Assembly: GCF_000577895.1 (NCBI RefSeq)
Contig: NZ_HG917868.1
Coordinates: forward strand, 2,852,001-2,916,000
Reading direction: 5' to 3'
Source of the DNA: Clostridium bornimense
GTDB taxonomy: Bacteria; Bacillota; Clostridia; Clostridiales; Clostridiaceae
DNA length: 64,000 nucleotides
Part shown: positions 10,280-17,624 of the stretch, piece by piece
How the letters are laid out: each line of letters opens with the position of its first letter
Position numbering within the stretch: position 1 is the stretch's first letter
Position numbers and translations under genes: made by a program
Notes under the pieces: model-generated
Seen by the model: only the letters and a program-made list of their open reading frames with translations
Told to the model about the DNA's origin: nothing
Databases searched by the model: none

Positions 10280-10332
10280 AAAAGAGGACTGAAGCGCAAA
10301 GTTGATTAACTTATTGCGCAACAGTCCTCTTA
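10280..10332 (-). terminator. Terminator after the SEC-C protein gene
   Basis: The arms AAGAGGACTG and CAGTCCTCTT contain an inner TGCGCAA-type pairing; a T7 run follows on the minus strand. The loop and inner stem are nearly the same as in the terminator at 46285-46336 (shared ATTGCGCAACAG). Confidence 0.85.
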
Positions 10333-10347
10333 ATTCTACTATTTATG

Positions 10348-10845
10348 TTATTTTCCACAACACTTTTTGTACTTTTTACCACTTCCACATGGACAAGGGT
10401 CATTTCTACCAATTTTAACTTCATTAACTACAGTTTTTCCATTCTTCCACTCTGTATGTATTTCTTTTCTCTTTTCAGGTGAAAAAATACTTTCCCATTG
10501 TGGTAAGTTATATAAATAATCTGCTTTTGCATCTAGCATATTGAAATATAATTTTTCTAAGTCAATATTAAGATTTAATTCTGTATCTGATTCAATATTT
10601 TCTATATCCATATCTACATCTACAGATTCACTTAATCCGTCTAAGAATCCCATAAAGAATAATATATCTGTATTATATTCTTTTGCTAAATCTTCTACTT
10701 TTCCAGCTAAGTTTGTTCTTTTATCACCTAAAATTTTAGCATAAATTTTTTCTTCTACTGAACTATATTCTTTCCAGAACTTAGCTTCTCCATTTACTTT
10801 TACATAATCTACTACCATATCTGTCCATTGCTTGTATAAACTCAT
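10348..10845 (-). CDS. SEC-C metal-binding motif protein
   Basis: A 165-residue protein. The last 22 residues are a textbook SEC-C motif ([17 protein letters not shown]), the zinc-binding tail also found on SecA. The N-terminal 140 residues are acidic and helical, with no family I recognise. It follows the GerMN gene by 52 bp on the same strand and ends in a strong terminator, so it is probably the last gene of the murA transcript or has its own promoter. The start follows AAGGAGAAG. Confidence 0.75.
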   Translation of the reverse strand: MSLYKQWTDMVVDYVKVNGEAKFWKEYSSVEEKIYAKILGDKRTNLAGKVEDLAKEYNTDILFFMGFLDGLSESVDVDMDIENIESDTELNLNIDLEKLYFNMLDAKADYLYNLPQWESIFSPEKRKEIHTEWKNGKTVVNEVKIGRNDPCPCGSGKKYKKCCGK

Positions 10846-10897
10846 ATTTTTCTTCTCCTTTTATATCTTTTATTCAAGCTCAACGCTTTCTACGATA

Positions 10898-11437
10898 TTA
10901 ATTATTTTCAGATATATAATCATTATCTGATAATGGTTTAGTGATATCTATAAATGAAATAAATTTATCACTTATAGGATTTACATTAATTTTCACTTTA
11001 TCAATAAATTCTAATTCCGTCAATGTTAAAACTATAGATTCTACAGCTTTTTCTTCTTCCTCTTCTGTAAAAGTAGGCTTAAAATTAGCAAAATCAAAAG
11101 TTACATATGCAATTTTATCCTTTATAGATACTGCAGAAATCCTAGTATCTGTAGGAAAAACTGGCTTTAACTTAGATGTTCTTTCTGGTCCTTTTATCAA
11201 TTCATCCAAAATATTTCGTACCAAAACTTCATCTTCATTTATAATTCTTTTTTCATCTACTAAATTATTATTCTCATCTCTAAATTTTAACTTAACATCT
11301 ATAATACCAGCTTCAGTAGATTCTTTTATGATACTTATATCTGTATCCATCCTACTTTGTTCTTTTGTGCATGCTGTCACGATAGCTACCATTATCATTA
11401 AACATATTGCCGTAGCACTTTTCTTTAGTATACTCAT
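10898..11437 (-). CDS. GerMN domain lipoprotein
   Basis: A 179-residue secreted lipoprotein: hydrophobic N-terminus ending in the lipobox VTAC (Cys23), then one GerMN domain (about 60-165) with the family pattern VRNILDELIKGPE...LKPVFPTDTRI...VTFDFANF. GerM of Bacillus has two such domains and acts in sporulation and germination; single-domain proteins like this occur widely and their role is unclear. It is encoded 17 bp after the metallo-hydrolase, in the same operon as murA. Confidence 0.78.
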   Translation of the reverse strand: MSILKKSATAICLMIMVAIVTACTKEQSRMDTDISIIKESTEAGIIDVKLKFRDENNNLVDEKRIINEDEVLVRNILDELIKGPERTSKLKPVFPTDTRISAVSIKDKIAYVTFDFANFKPTFTEEEEEKAVESIVLTLTELEFIDKVKINVNPISDKFISFIDITKPLSDNDYISENN

Positions 11438-11454
11438 TTAATAAAACCCTCTTA

Positions 11455-12240
11455 CTAAATTTCAATAACTTTGCTTGGACCTTCTCTTCTCGCTAAAGAT
11501 AACTTTACTTCTTTCTCTAAATCAACTTTAGCTTCTAACAATATAGATTTTACAGTCTCGTATGCTAAATCTGGATAATTATTATTATTACTTAAATGTC
11601 CTAAAAATATAGTTTTTTCTTTACCATCTAAGATATCAATTATCCCCTTGCCACAATCTTCATTTGATAAGTGCCCTACACTACTTAAAATTCTTCTTTT
11701 TAGATTATATGGATATGGCCCAAACTTTACCATTTCAACATCATGATTGCTTTCTAGTAACATAACATCACAATCTTTTACTGCATCTTTTACTTCATAA
11801 GAAAAATGTCCTATATCAGTAACTACACCACATTTTTTGTTTTTATGTTGTACAGTATATCCACTAGAATCTATAGCATCATGAGGTGTCGAAAACCTAT
11901 TCACTATTATATCTTTTATTTCTATGCAACTGCCGTTAAATACTTTTATATTTTCATCTTTTATATTTCCTACTTTACTTTCCATCTCAAGCCATGTTCT
12001 TTCAGTTGCATATATTGGTATATTATATTTTCTACTTAGTACACCTACACCTTTTATATGATCACTATGTTCATGAGTAATGAAAATCCCATTTATAAGT
12101 CTTGGATCTTCTGATATATCTTTCAGAGCCGCCTCTATGTATTTTCCAGGCATCCCTGCATCAATTAATATCTTCCCTTGATCTCCTGATATAAATATAC
12201 TATTTCCTGAACTACCACTATATAACGAACAAAATTTCAT
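11455..12240 (-). CDS. Metallo-beta-lactamase-fold hydrolase, YycJ/WalJ-like
   Basis: A 261-residue cytosolic protein with the FITHEHSDHIKG metal-binding signature near residue 60 and a second histidine in FSTPHDA. The FCSLYSGSSGNS start is characteristic of the YycJ/WalJ group, thought to be a nuclease-like enzyme linking cell wall and DNA metabolism in Firmicutes. I start at ATG 12240, 6 bases after AGGTG; a GTG at 12249 is possible but directly abuts the murA stop. It lies just downstream of murA in the same operon. Confidence 0.8.
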   Translation of the reverse strand: MKFCSLYSGSSGNSIFISGDQGKILIDAGMPGKYIEAALKDISEDPRLINGIFITHEHSDHIKGVGVLSRKYNIPIYATERTWLEMESKVGNIKDENIKVFNGSCIEIKDIIVNRFSTPHDAIDSSGYTVQHKNKKCGVVTDIGHFSYEVKDAVKDCDVMLLESNHDVEMVKFGPYPYNLKRRILSSVGHLSNEDCGKGIIDILDGKEKTIFLGHLSNNNNYPDLAYETVKSILLEAKVDLEKEVKLSLARREGPSKVIEI

Positions 12241-12249
12241 TCTAATCAC

Positions 12250-13506
12250 CTATTTATAAATTCTAGTTACATCTCCACCAAGACTTCTGAATTTATCTTC
12301 TATGTGAGGATATCCCCTATCTATATGTTCAATAGAGTATATTTCTGTTTCTCCTTTAGCTACTAACCCTGCTATAACCATCGCAGCACCAGCTCTAAGA
12401 TCTGTAGCCTTAACTACTGTACCTGTAAATTCCTTTACACCTTCAATTATAGCACTTCTGCCATCAACTTTTATATTTGCTCCTAGCTTTTTAAGTTCAT
12501 CTACATGCTTAAATCTTGATTCCCAGATAGATTCATTTACTAAGCTTCTTCCTTCTGCTAAACACATAAGTACAGTCATTGGCTGTTGTACATCAGTTGG
12601 GAAACCTGGATATGGTGATGTTTTTACATTTGTTCCTCTTAAATTTCCTTCTCTTTTAACAGTAACAGAATCATCACCTTCTTCTACCTCAACACCCATT
12701 TCTACTAACTTAGCTGTTATAGATTCAAGGTGTTTAGGTATTACATTCTTTATAGTTACTTCCCCACCACATGCTGCAGATGCTATCATAAAAGTCGCAG
12801 CTTCAATTTGATCTGGAATAACTGAGTAATTACACCCTTTTAAAGTAGGCACCCCTTTTATAATAATTACATCTGTACCTGCACCTTTTATATTGGCACC
12901 CATAGTATTTAAGAAATTAGCTACATCAACTACATGAGGCTCTCTTGCTACATTTTCTAATATAGTAGTACCTTCTGCTACAGCTGCTGCTATCATAACG
13001 TTTATAGTAGCCCCTACAGAAACTACATCAAAAAATATATTAGTTCCTACTAATTTCTCGGCTTGTATAGATACTGAACCATGATTTATTTCTACAGTAG
13101 CCCCTAATGCTTCAAAACCTTTTATATGTTGATCAATTGGTCTTACTCCAATATGACATCCACCTGGAAGTGCAACTCTAGCTTTCTTAAATCTCCCTAG
13201 TAATGCCCCTATTAAGTAATATGATGCTCTCATATTTTTAACTTCTTCAATCATTGCATCAGTACTAGAAATTGACTTACTATCTATAACAAATTCATTT
13301 TTATTTCTTTGTATTTCACAACCTAAACTTCTCATTATTTTTTCCATACATTGTACATCTTCAATATCTGGAATATTATCTATTACACAAACACCTTCAC
13401 TTGCTAATATAGCCGCCGGCAATATCGCTACAGCTGCATTCTTCGCTCCAGTTATTTCTACAGAACCAAATAATTTATTTCCACCTTTAACGAGTAATCT
13501 TTCCAT
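12250..13506 (-). CDS. murA: UDP-N-acetylglucosamine 1-carboxyvinyltransferase
   Basis: Adds enolpyruvate from PEP to UDP-GlcNAc, the first committed step of peptidoglycan synthesis. It has [13 protein letters not shown] near the N-terminus, the [12 protein letters not shown] loop with the catalytic cysteine that fosfomycin alkylates, and the [11 protein letters not shown] and [15 protein letters not shown] segments. I start at ATG 13506 (MERLLVKGG, 418 residues, the usual family length); the ATG at 13518 has AAGG directly adjacent and no spacing. Firmicutes often have two MurA paralogues; which one this is cannot be told. It is the first gene of a murA-metallo-hydrolase-GerMN run. Confidence 0.92.
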   Translation of the reverse strand: MERLLVKGGNKLFGSVEITGAKNAAVAILPAAILASEGVCVIDNIPDIEDVQCMEKIMRSLGCEIQRNKNEFVIDSKSISSTDAMIEEVKNMRASYYLIGALLGRFKKARVALPGGCHIGVRPIDQHIKGFEALGATVEINHGSVSIQAEKLVGTNIFFDVVSVGATINVMIAAAVAEGTTILENVAREPHVVDVANFLNTMGANIKGAGTDVIIIKGVPTLKGCNYSVIPDQIEAATFMIASAACGGEVTIKNVIPKHLESITAKLVEMGVEVEEGDDSVTVKREGNLRGTNVKTSPYPGFPTDVQQPMTVLMCLAEGRSLVNESIWESRFKHVDELKKLGANIKVDGRSAIIEGVKEFTGTVVKATDLRAGAAMVIAGLVAKGETEIYSIEHIDRGYPHIEDKFRSLGGDVTRIYK

Positions 13507-13824
13507 CCCTTCATCCATCCTTAAATAGTTTATATATTAACTCTCTTCATTTAACCTTTTTTTATAACCACCTTTTATTCTATCATTTATTCTATTAAAA
13601 GTTAACTATATTTTTTGTGTTATATAATTCCACTTATTATCGTTAATTACATATAATAATTATATCAAAATATTGACATTTTTCAATTTTTTTGTGTTAT
13701 ATAAGTCTTTTTTGTTACTTTTTATATTTTTATCTACAAAATTAAATCTTTAAAAACTATACATTAGTTATGTTTTATCTGATATTATATAATTAATAAA
13801 ATTTTGAAAATAAGGGTGAAACTT
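13507..13824. promoter_or_regulatory. Divergent promoter region with a direct 16-bp repeat
   Basis: An extremely AT-rich gap between murA and the rightward 2H-like gene. The 16-mer TTTTTTGTGTTATATA occurs exactly twice, at 13611-13626 and 13688-13703, 77 bp apart. A TTGACA at 13673 stands 18 bases before TTATAT at 13697, a plausible rightward promoter overlapping the second repeat. Nothing coding is visible. Confidence 0.4.
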
Positions 13825-14346
13825 ATGAAATATAATTTAGTTGCTTTATTCGATAATGATTCTAATAGATTTATTGATTTTAATTATAAACATGATTCAA
13901 AACGAAATAAAATTATCCATCATATTCCATTTCATATTGTATTAGAGACTATAGATGATCCAGATATTATTAAATTAAATGATTTAATATTAAAAATCTT
14001 AAAACCTTATAAACGATTTAAAATTCACTTTAATACATTATCTACACTTTCTTCTAATAATAAAAACCAATATCTAAGTGTAGAAGAAAAAGGTTATATA
14101 AATGGTTTAGTAAGAAACTTAAATGAAGATTTAAAATTATCTGGTTTTAAAGTAAGAGATTTAGATAATAATGAAAACTTATTTGTATCTTTATCACAAA
14201 ACTCACCAAAAAACCTTAATTCTAAATCTAATCTTTCACAAACCTCTATCGATTCGTTTGCAAAAATAGAAAAAATAGAGCTTTGGAAAATAATTGGAAA
14301 CAAGAAGCATTCTGTAGTCCATACTTATAATTTAAGAGAATTTTAA
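13825..14346 (+). CDS. 2H-phosphoesterase/2'-5' RNA ligase-like protein with degenerate motifs
   Basis: A 173-residue soluble protein. The frame YNLVALFD...PFHIVLETIDD...YKRFKIHF...YLSVE...ELWKI...LREF follows the layout of the small Firmicutes 2'-5' RNA ligase-like (YjcG-type) proteins. The two catalytic HxT/S motifs are degenerate: the first reads HIV, and the second position reads FVS in LFVSLS. Cyclic phosphodiesterase activity is therefore doubtful. I start at ATG 13825, 5 bases after AAGGGTGA, not at the TTG at 13804. The family call is a judgement from pattern alone. Confidence 0.5.
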   Translation: MKYNLVALFDNDSNRFIDFNYKHDSKRNKIIHHIPFHIVLETIDDPDIIKLNDLILKILKPYKRFKIHFNTLSTLSSNNKNQYLSVEEKGYINGLVRNLNEDLKLSGFKVRDLDNNENLFVSLSQNSPKNLNSKSNLSQTSIDSFAKIEKIELWKIIGNKKHSVVHTYNLREF

Positions 14347-14452
14347 CTTATAATAAAAATTTTTAGTGTAAGCCTTTTCAGCACTTTCATAATTATTTTT
14401 ATTTGTTAAAATAATAATTAATACACAAATGCGAAGAAAGGAACTTATTTCC

Positions 14453-14920
14453 ATGGAACTAAATGAAATTTTTACATTATACAAAAATTCTACAGTTAAT
14501 CCTGTAGATGATACATTTAAAATTTCTGAAAAGAATATTCCTAAAAAAGTATTAGCACTTCAAATAACCTTAGGCAATTTGGCTACACTTAGTAACTGTT
14601 GCGAGTTCATCAAAAATGATGAATCTGTAGAGAAAACGTCTATTCTAAATGAATATTTGTCTTGCTTAAATTTTATTTTTAGCATTGGATTAGATATGGG
14701 AATAGAAAATTTCAACTTCAATCCAAGCGATACAAATGCTCCAATATATGATCAATTTCTTAATCTTTATGTAGATATAAACGACTTTATAAACTTTAGA
14801 ACTGAAGATCAATTCTCTACACTACTAGAAAGTTTCTTAACTATTGGAAAATCACTTGGTATATCTAATAGTGACATTTATGAAATCTATAATCCGCAAC
14901 TAAAAAATAATATATCTTAA
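14453..14920 (+). CDS. Dimeric dUTPase-fold protein lacking metal-binding residues
   Basis: A 155-residue all-helical protein resembling the dimeric (all-alpha NTP pyrophosphatase) dUTPase family. The helix ALQITLGNLATLSNCCEF matches the family helix LxxELGELANETRCFKFW, and ILNEYLSCLNFIFSIGLDMG matches the second metal helix ILEEYVDGLHFLLSLGLE. The metal-binding acids are mostly replaced: ELGEL becomes TLGNL, and EExxD becomes NExxS. It is probably a pseudoenzyme or has changed function. I start at ATG 14453 after AAAGGAAC; an upstream ATG at 14429 has no ribosome binding site. Confidence 0.55.
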   Translation: MELNEIFTLYKNSTVNPVDDTFKISEKNIPKKVLALQITLGNLATLSNCCEFIKNDESVEKTSILNEYLSCLNFIFSIGLDMGIENFNFNPSDTNAPIYDQFLNLYVDINDFINFRTEDQFSTLLESFLTIGKSLGISNSDIYEIYNPQLKNNIS

Positions 14921-14930
14921 AAAATACTTA

Positions 14931-14970
14931 AAAGGGGCTACTGCATAACTATAAATGCACAGCCCTTTTT
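14931..14970 (+). terminator. Terminator after the dUTPase-like gene
   Basis: The arms AAAGGGGCT and AGCCCTTTTT carry an inner GCAT/ATGC pairing, followed by T-rich sequence. Confidence 0.8.
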
Positions 14971-15027
14971 CATATATTTTTTGATTATTTCGATAATTTT
15001 AGGGAAATATATTATCGAGGTGATTTA

Positions 15028-15459
15028 ATGGGTATAATTTTAAGTATAATAGCAGGTTTAGCTATGACTTTTCAAGGAGTTTTCAATACTAGGCTTCAAG
15101 AAAAAGTTGGATCTTTTGAAGCTAATGCTATTGTTCAAGGTACTGCATTTATTTTAGCTATAATATTACTATTCTTTTTAGGTAAAGGAAACATTCGTGA
15201 AGCAAAAGATATTAATAAAATCTATCTTTTAGGTGGTGTTATAGGAGTAATAATTACATATACTGTCATGGGTTCAATTTCATCTATAGGTACAACCTTT
15301 GCCATCTCAACAATTTTGATAGCTCAATTACTTAGTGCAGCTATTATGGAATGGTTCGGATGGTTTGGTACTGAAAAAATACCATTTTCTCTCCATACCA
15401 TTACTGGTGTAGCTCTTATGATAATTGGAATTTTAGTATTTAAATTTATGAAATTTTAG
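15028..15459 (+). CDS. DUF606 (YdcZ-type) small DMT-superfamily membrane protein
   Basis: A 143-residue membrane protein with about five hydrophobic segments. The start GIILSIIAGLAMTFQGVFNT and the segment GTTFAISTILIAQLLSAAIMEWFGWFG are characteristic of DUF606, a half-size drug/metabolite transporter family that often works as a dimer. The substrate is unknown. The start follows GAGGTGA. It is flanked by a terminator upstream and the subtilase 48 bp downstream. Confidence 0.8.
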   Translation: MGIILSIIAGLAMTFQGVFNTRLQEKVGSFEANAIVQGTAFILAIILLFFLGKGNIREAKDINKIYLLGGVIGVIITYTVMGSISSIGTTFAISTILIAQLLSAAIMEWFGWFGTEKIPFSLHTITGVALMIIGILVFKFMKF

Positions 15460-15507
15460 ACCTACTATGGAATATACATAATATAGCACTACCTTTAGGA
15501 GGTCTAA

Positions 15508-16743
15508 ATGATTTTTCTTAAAAATAAGCTGTCATGGGAACTAAAAAATACTATAAATGAAACTTATCTTAAAAATCTAAGAGTACTAATTGAATTTTCT
15601 AATTTAGGAGAAACTGCAGAAAAAAAGCTTCGATCAATGGGCTGTACTATATTCTATCGTAATGACTTCATAAAAGTAATTTCTGCCGAGGTTTCTCCCA
15701 AAAACATAAACCGTTTGATAGAATTGCCTTATATTAAATATATTTCTTTAGATAAGCATTGTTATCTATGTGGTTCAAATATATTATCATCTAATGGTGT
15801 ATCTTCTTCCACTAAGCTTCCTGGAACAGGAAAAGGTGTTACCATAGGAATAATAGATAGTGGTGTTTATCCTCATACTGATTTAAAAAAACCAACTAAT
15901 AAAATTAAAAATTTTATAGATTTATATTCAGAAATTACAGAACCTTATGATAATAATGGACATGGAACATTTATATCAGGTGTCATATGTGGCAGTGGTA
16001 TTACAAAAAGTGGCATGTATAAAGGCATAGCTATAGACAGTTCTATAGTAATGATAAAAGCATTTGATTCATTAGGTAAATCTTATTGTTCTGATCTTCT
16101 TCAAGGACTCGACTACATTAAAAATAATCCTGAGTTAGAAATAAATATTGTCCTTTTACCTTGTGAGTTAAATTCTTATGATAAATTCCTATTATCTCTA
16201 TTTGATAAATATTTTCAATTTTTTAATGATATAAATATACCTATTATTGTTTCTGCAGGACATAATGGTAATGTGGAAGGCAAAATTTCTGGTTTTGCTT
16301 TATTAAATAATTGTATAACAGTAGGGGGTATAATAGACTCTAGATATGAAAAAAAGCCATATAAATATTCGTCTGGTGGAATTGTAACAAAAATAATAAA
16401 ACCAAACTTTGTTGCTGCAGCATCAAATATAGTATCACTTAACTGTGATTCATCATATATATCTATAAGAAATGGTTCAAAAGTTTACCCTAGAAAATTA
16501 CAAGAACAGTATACTACTTATTCCGGAACCTCTATCTCTGCTGCATATATAGCTGGAATATGTGCTATAATTCTAGAAATAATTCCTGAACTAAAACCTG
16601 TAGATGTACATGCAATTCTAAAATTTTGTTCTGAAAACATTGGTCTACCTAAACATTTGCAAGGATATGGTCAAGTATCCATTTCAAAATTACATGATAA
16701 ATTAGACCGTATTAATAAAGAGAGTAAACGAAAAAAATATTAA
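15508..16743 (+). CDS. Subtilisin-family (S8) serine protease without signal peptide
   Basis: A 411-residue peptidase. The catalytic triad is visible: Asp117 in IGIIDSGV, His152 in NNGHGTFISG and the Ser in YSGTSISAAYIAG near residue 345; the oxyanion Asn is in SAGHNGN. Residues 1-100 form a prodomain-like region with an inhibitor-I9-like look (LRVLIEFSN...LPYIKYISLD). There is no secretion signal, so it is likely intracellular or released by cell lysis. A TAGGAGGT site sets the start. The target is unknown. Confidence 0.87.
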   Translation: MIFLKNKLSWELKNTINETYLKNLRVLIEFSNLGETAEKKLRSMGCTIFYRNDFIKVISAEVSPKNINRLIELPYIKYISLDKHCYLCGSNILSSNGVSSSTKLPGTGKGVTIGIIDSGVYPHTDLKKPTNKIKNFIDLYSEITEPYDNNGHGTFISGVICGSGITKSGMYKGIAIDSSIVMIKAFDSLGKSYCSDLLQGLDYIKNNPELEINIVLLPCELNSYDKFLLSLFDKYFQFFNDINIPIIVSAGHNGNVEGKISGFALLNNCITVGGIIDSRYEKKPYKYSSGGIVTKIIKPNFVAAASNIVSLNCDSSYISIRNGSKVYPRKLQEQYTTYSGTSISAAYIAGICAIILEIIPELKPVDVHAILKFCSENIGLPKHLQGYGQVSISKLHDKLDRINKESKRKKY

Positions 16744-16749
16744 AATAAA

Positions 16750-16795
16750 AGTGTATATTATTAGACTTTTATCGCTAAAAATATACACTCTCTTT
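16750..16795. terminator. Bidirectional terminator between convergent genes
   Basis: AGTGTATATT at 16750-16759 pairs with AATATACACT at 16780-16789. Pyrimidine-rich sequence follows on the plus strand and TTTTATTTT on the minus strand, so it can end both the protease and the Arg/Asp/Tyr-rich membrane protein genes. Confidence 0.7.
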
Positions 16796-16797
16796 CT

Positions 16798-17610
16798 TTA
16801 TATAAATACTCTTTTTATTGTTAACACCATAAATGTTACCATTATACATACTCCTAGTAATAAAAATATGCCTTCTACAATTCTTTTATTTTTTATAATA
16901 GCTCTCAATCCATTAATTATAAATAGGAACACTATTATAGCTTCTGATATTAGATATACTTGGACCCTTGCTTTCGCGCCTGTTCCGTACATATATCCAG
17001 CTGCTGCTATACCTATAGCCACTAATCCTAACAATATATTTAATATTGTTATAAGTACTTTTCCCTTATCTTTTTTCTTTTTTGCTACATTCATCATATC
17101 CTTACTCTCAATCTCTTTTTCTTCATTTGCTACATTCATTTGCTCTAACTGTTGTACTCTTTCTTGTCTCTCTTTTTGATTCAAATTATAGTTTCTATCT
17201 TGTTGTCTGATTCTTTCTATTCGTTCTCTTTCTTTTTCTCTCTCTAGTCTTTCCCGTTCTGCTATCCTATATTCTCTTTCTCTATCATAATTTCTATTTT
17301 GATCTATGTTTGATCTTTCTTGATATCGATAATCGTCACTTCTTCTTTGAGGTTCTCTATTCATTCTATCTCTTGAATATGTATTATTTATTGTTTCCTG
17401 ACTATATCTTCTATTATCAACTCTATCCCTAGTATTAACTCTATCTCTATTATATTCTCTATCATAATCTTTACTTACTCTTTCTTGCTCATATCTTCTT
17501 TGATCAAGTTCTCTATCATATGATCTACTTCTTCTTTGATCATTTCTAGCCTGTTGTTGACGCATTCTATCCTGCTCACGAATTCTATCCATCCTATATT
17601 TCTCACTCAT
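16798..17610 (-). CDS. Membrane protein with long Arg/Asp/Tyr/Asn/Gln-rich N-terminal region
   Basis: A 270-residue protein of no family I recognise. Residues 1-165 are low-complexity and highly charged, built mainly from Arg, Asp, Glu, Tyr, Asn and Gln with recurring YDRE, RDR and RER units. A lysine cluster (KKKKDKGK) precedes about four closely packed hydrophobic segments (residues 180-268). The N-terminal part should be disordered or coiled-coil and cytosolic, and could bind nucleic acid or polyanions. It follows topB by 14 bp, after an AAGGGGG site, so the two are cotranscribed. Confidence 0.6.
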   Translation of the reverse strand: MSEKYRMDRIREQDRMRQQQARNDQRRSRSYDRELDQRRYEQERVSKDYDREYNRDRVNTRDRVDNRRYSQETINNTYSRDRMNREPQRRSDDYRYQERSNIDQNRNYDREREYRIAERERLEREKERERIERIRQQDRNYNLNQKERQERVQQLEQMNVANEEKEIESKDMMNVAKKKKDKGKVLITILNILLGLVAIGIAAAGYMYGTGAKARVQVYLISEAIIVFLFIINGLRAIIKNKRIVEGIFLLLGVCIMVTFMVLTIKRVFI

Positions 17611-17624
17611 CCTATTACCCCCTT

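Noticed and set aside
10199-10280. Possible TPP riboswitch or sulfur regulator site before the ABC importer
   Set aside because: The CTGAGA and GATCTGGATAATGCC-type cores are absent and no clear palindrome is present.
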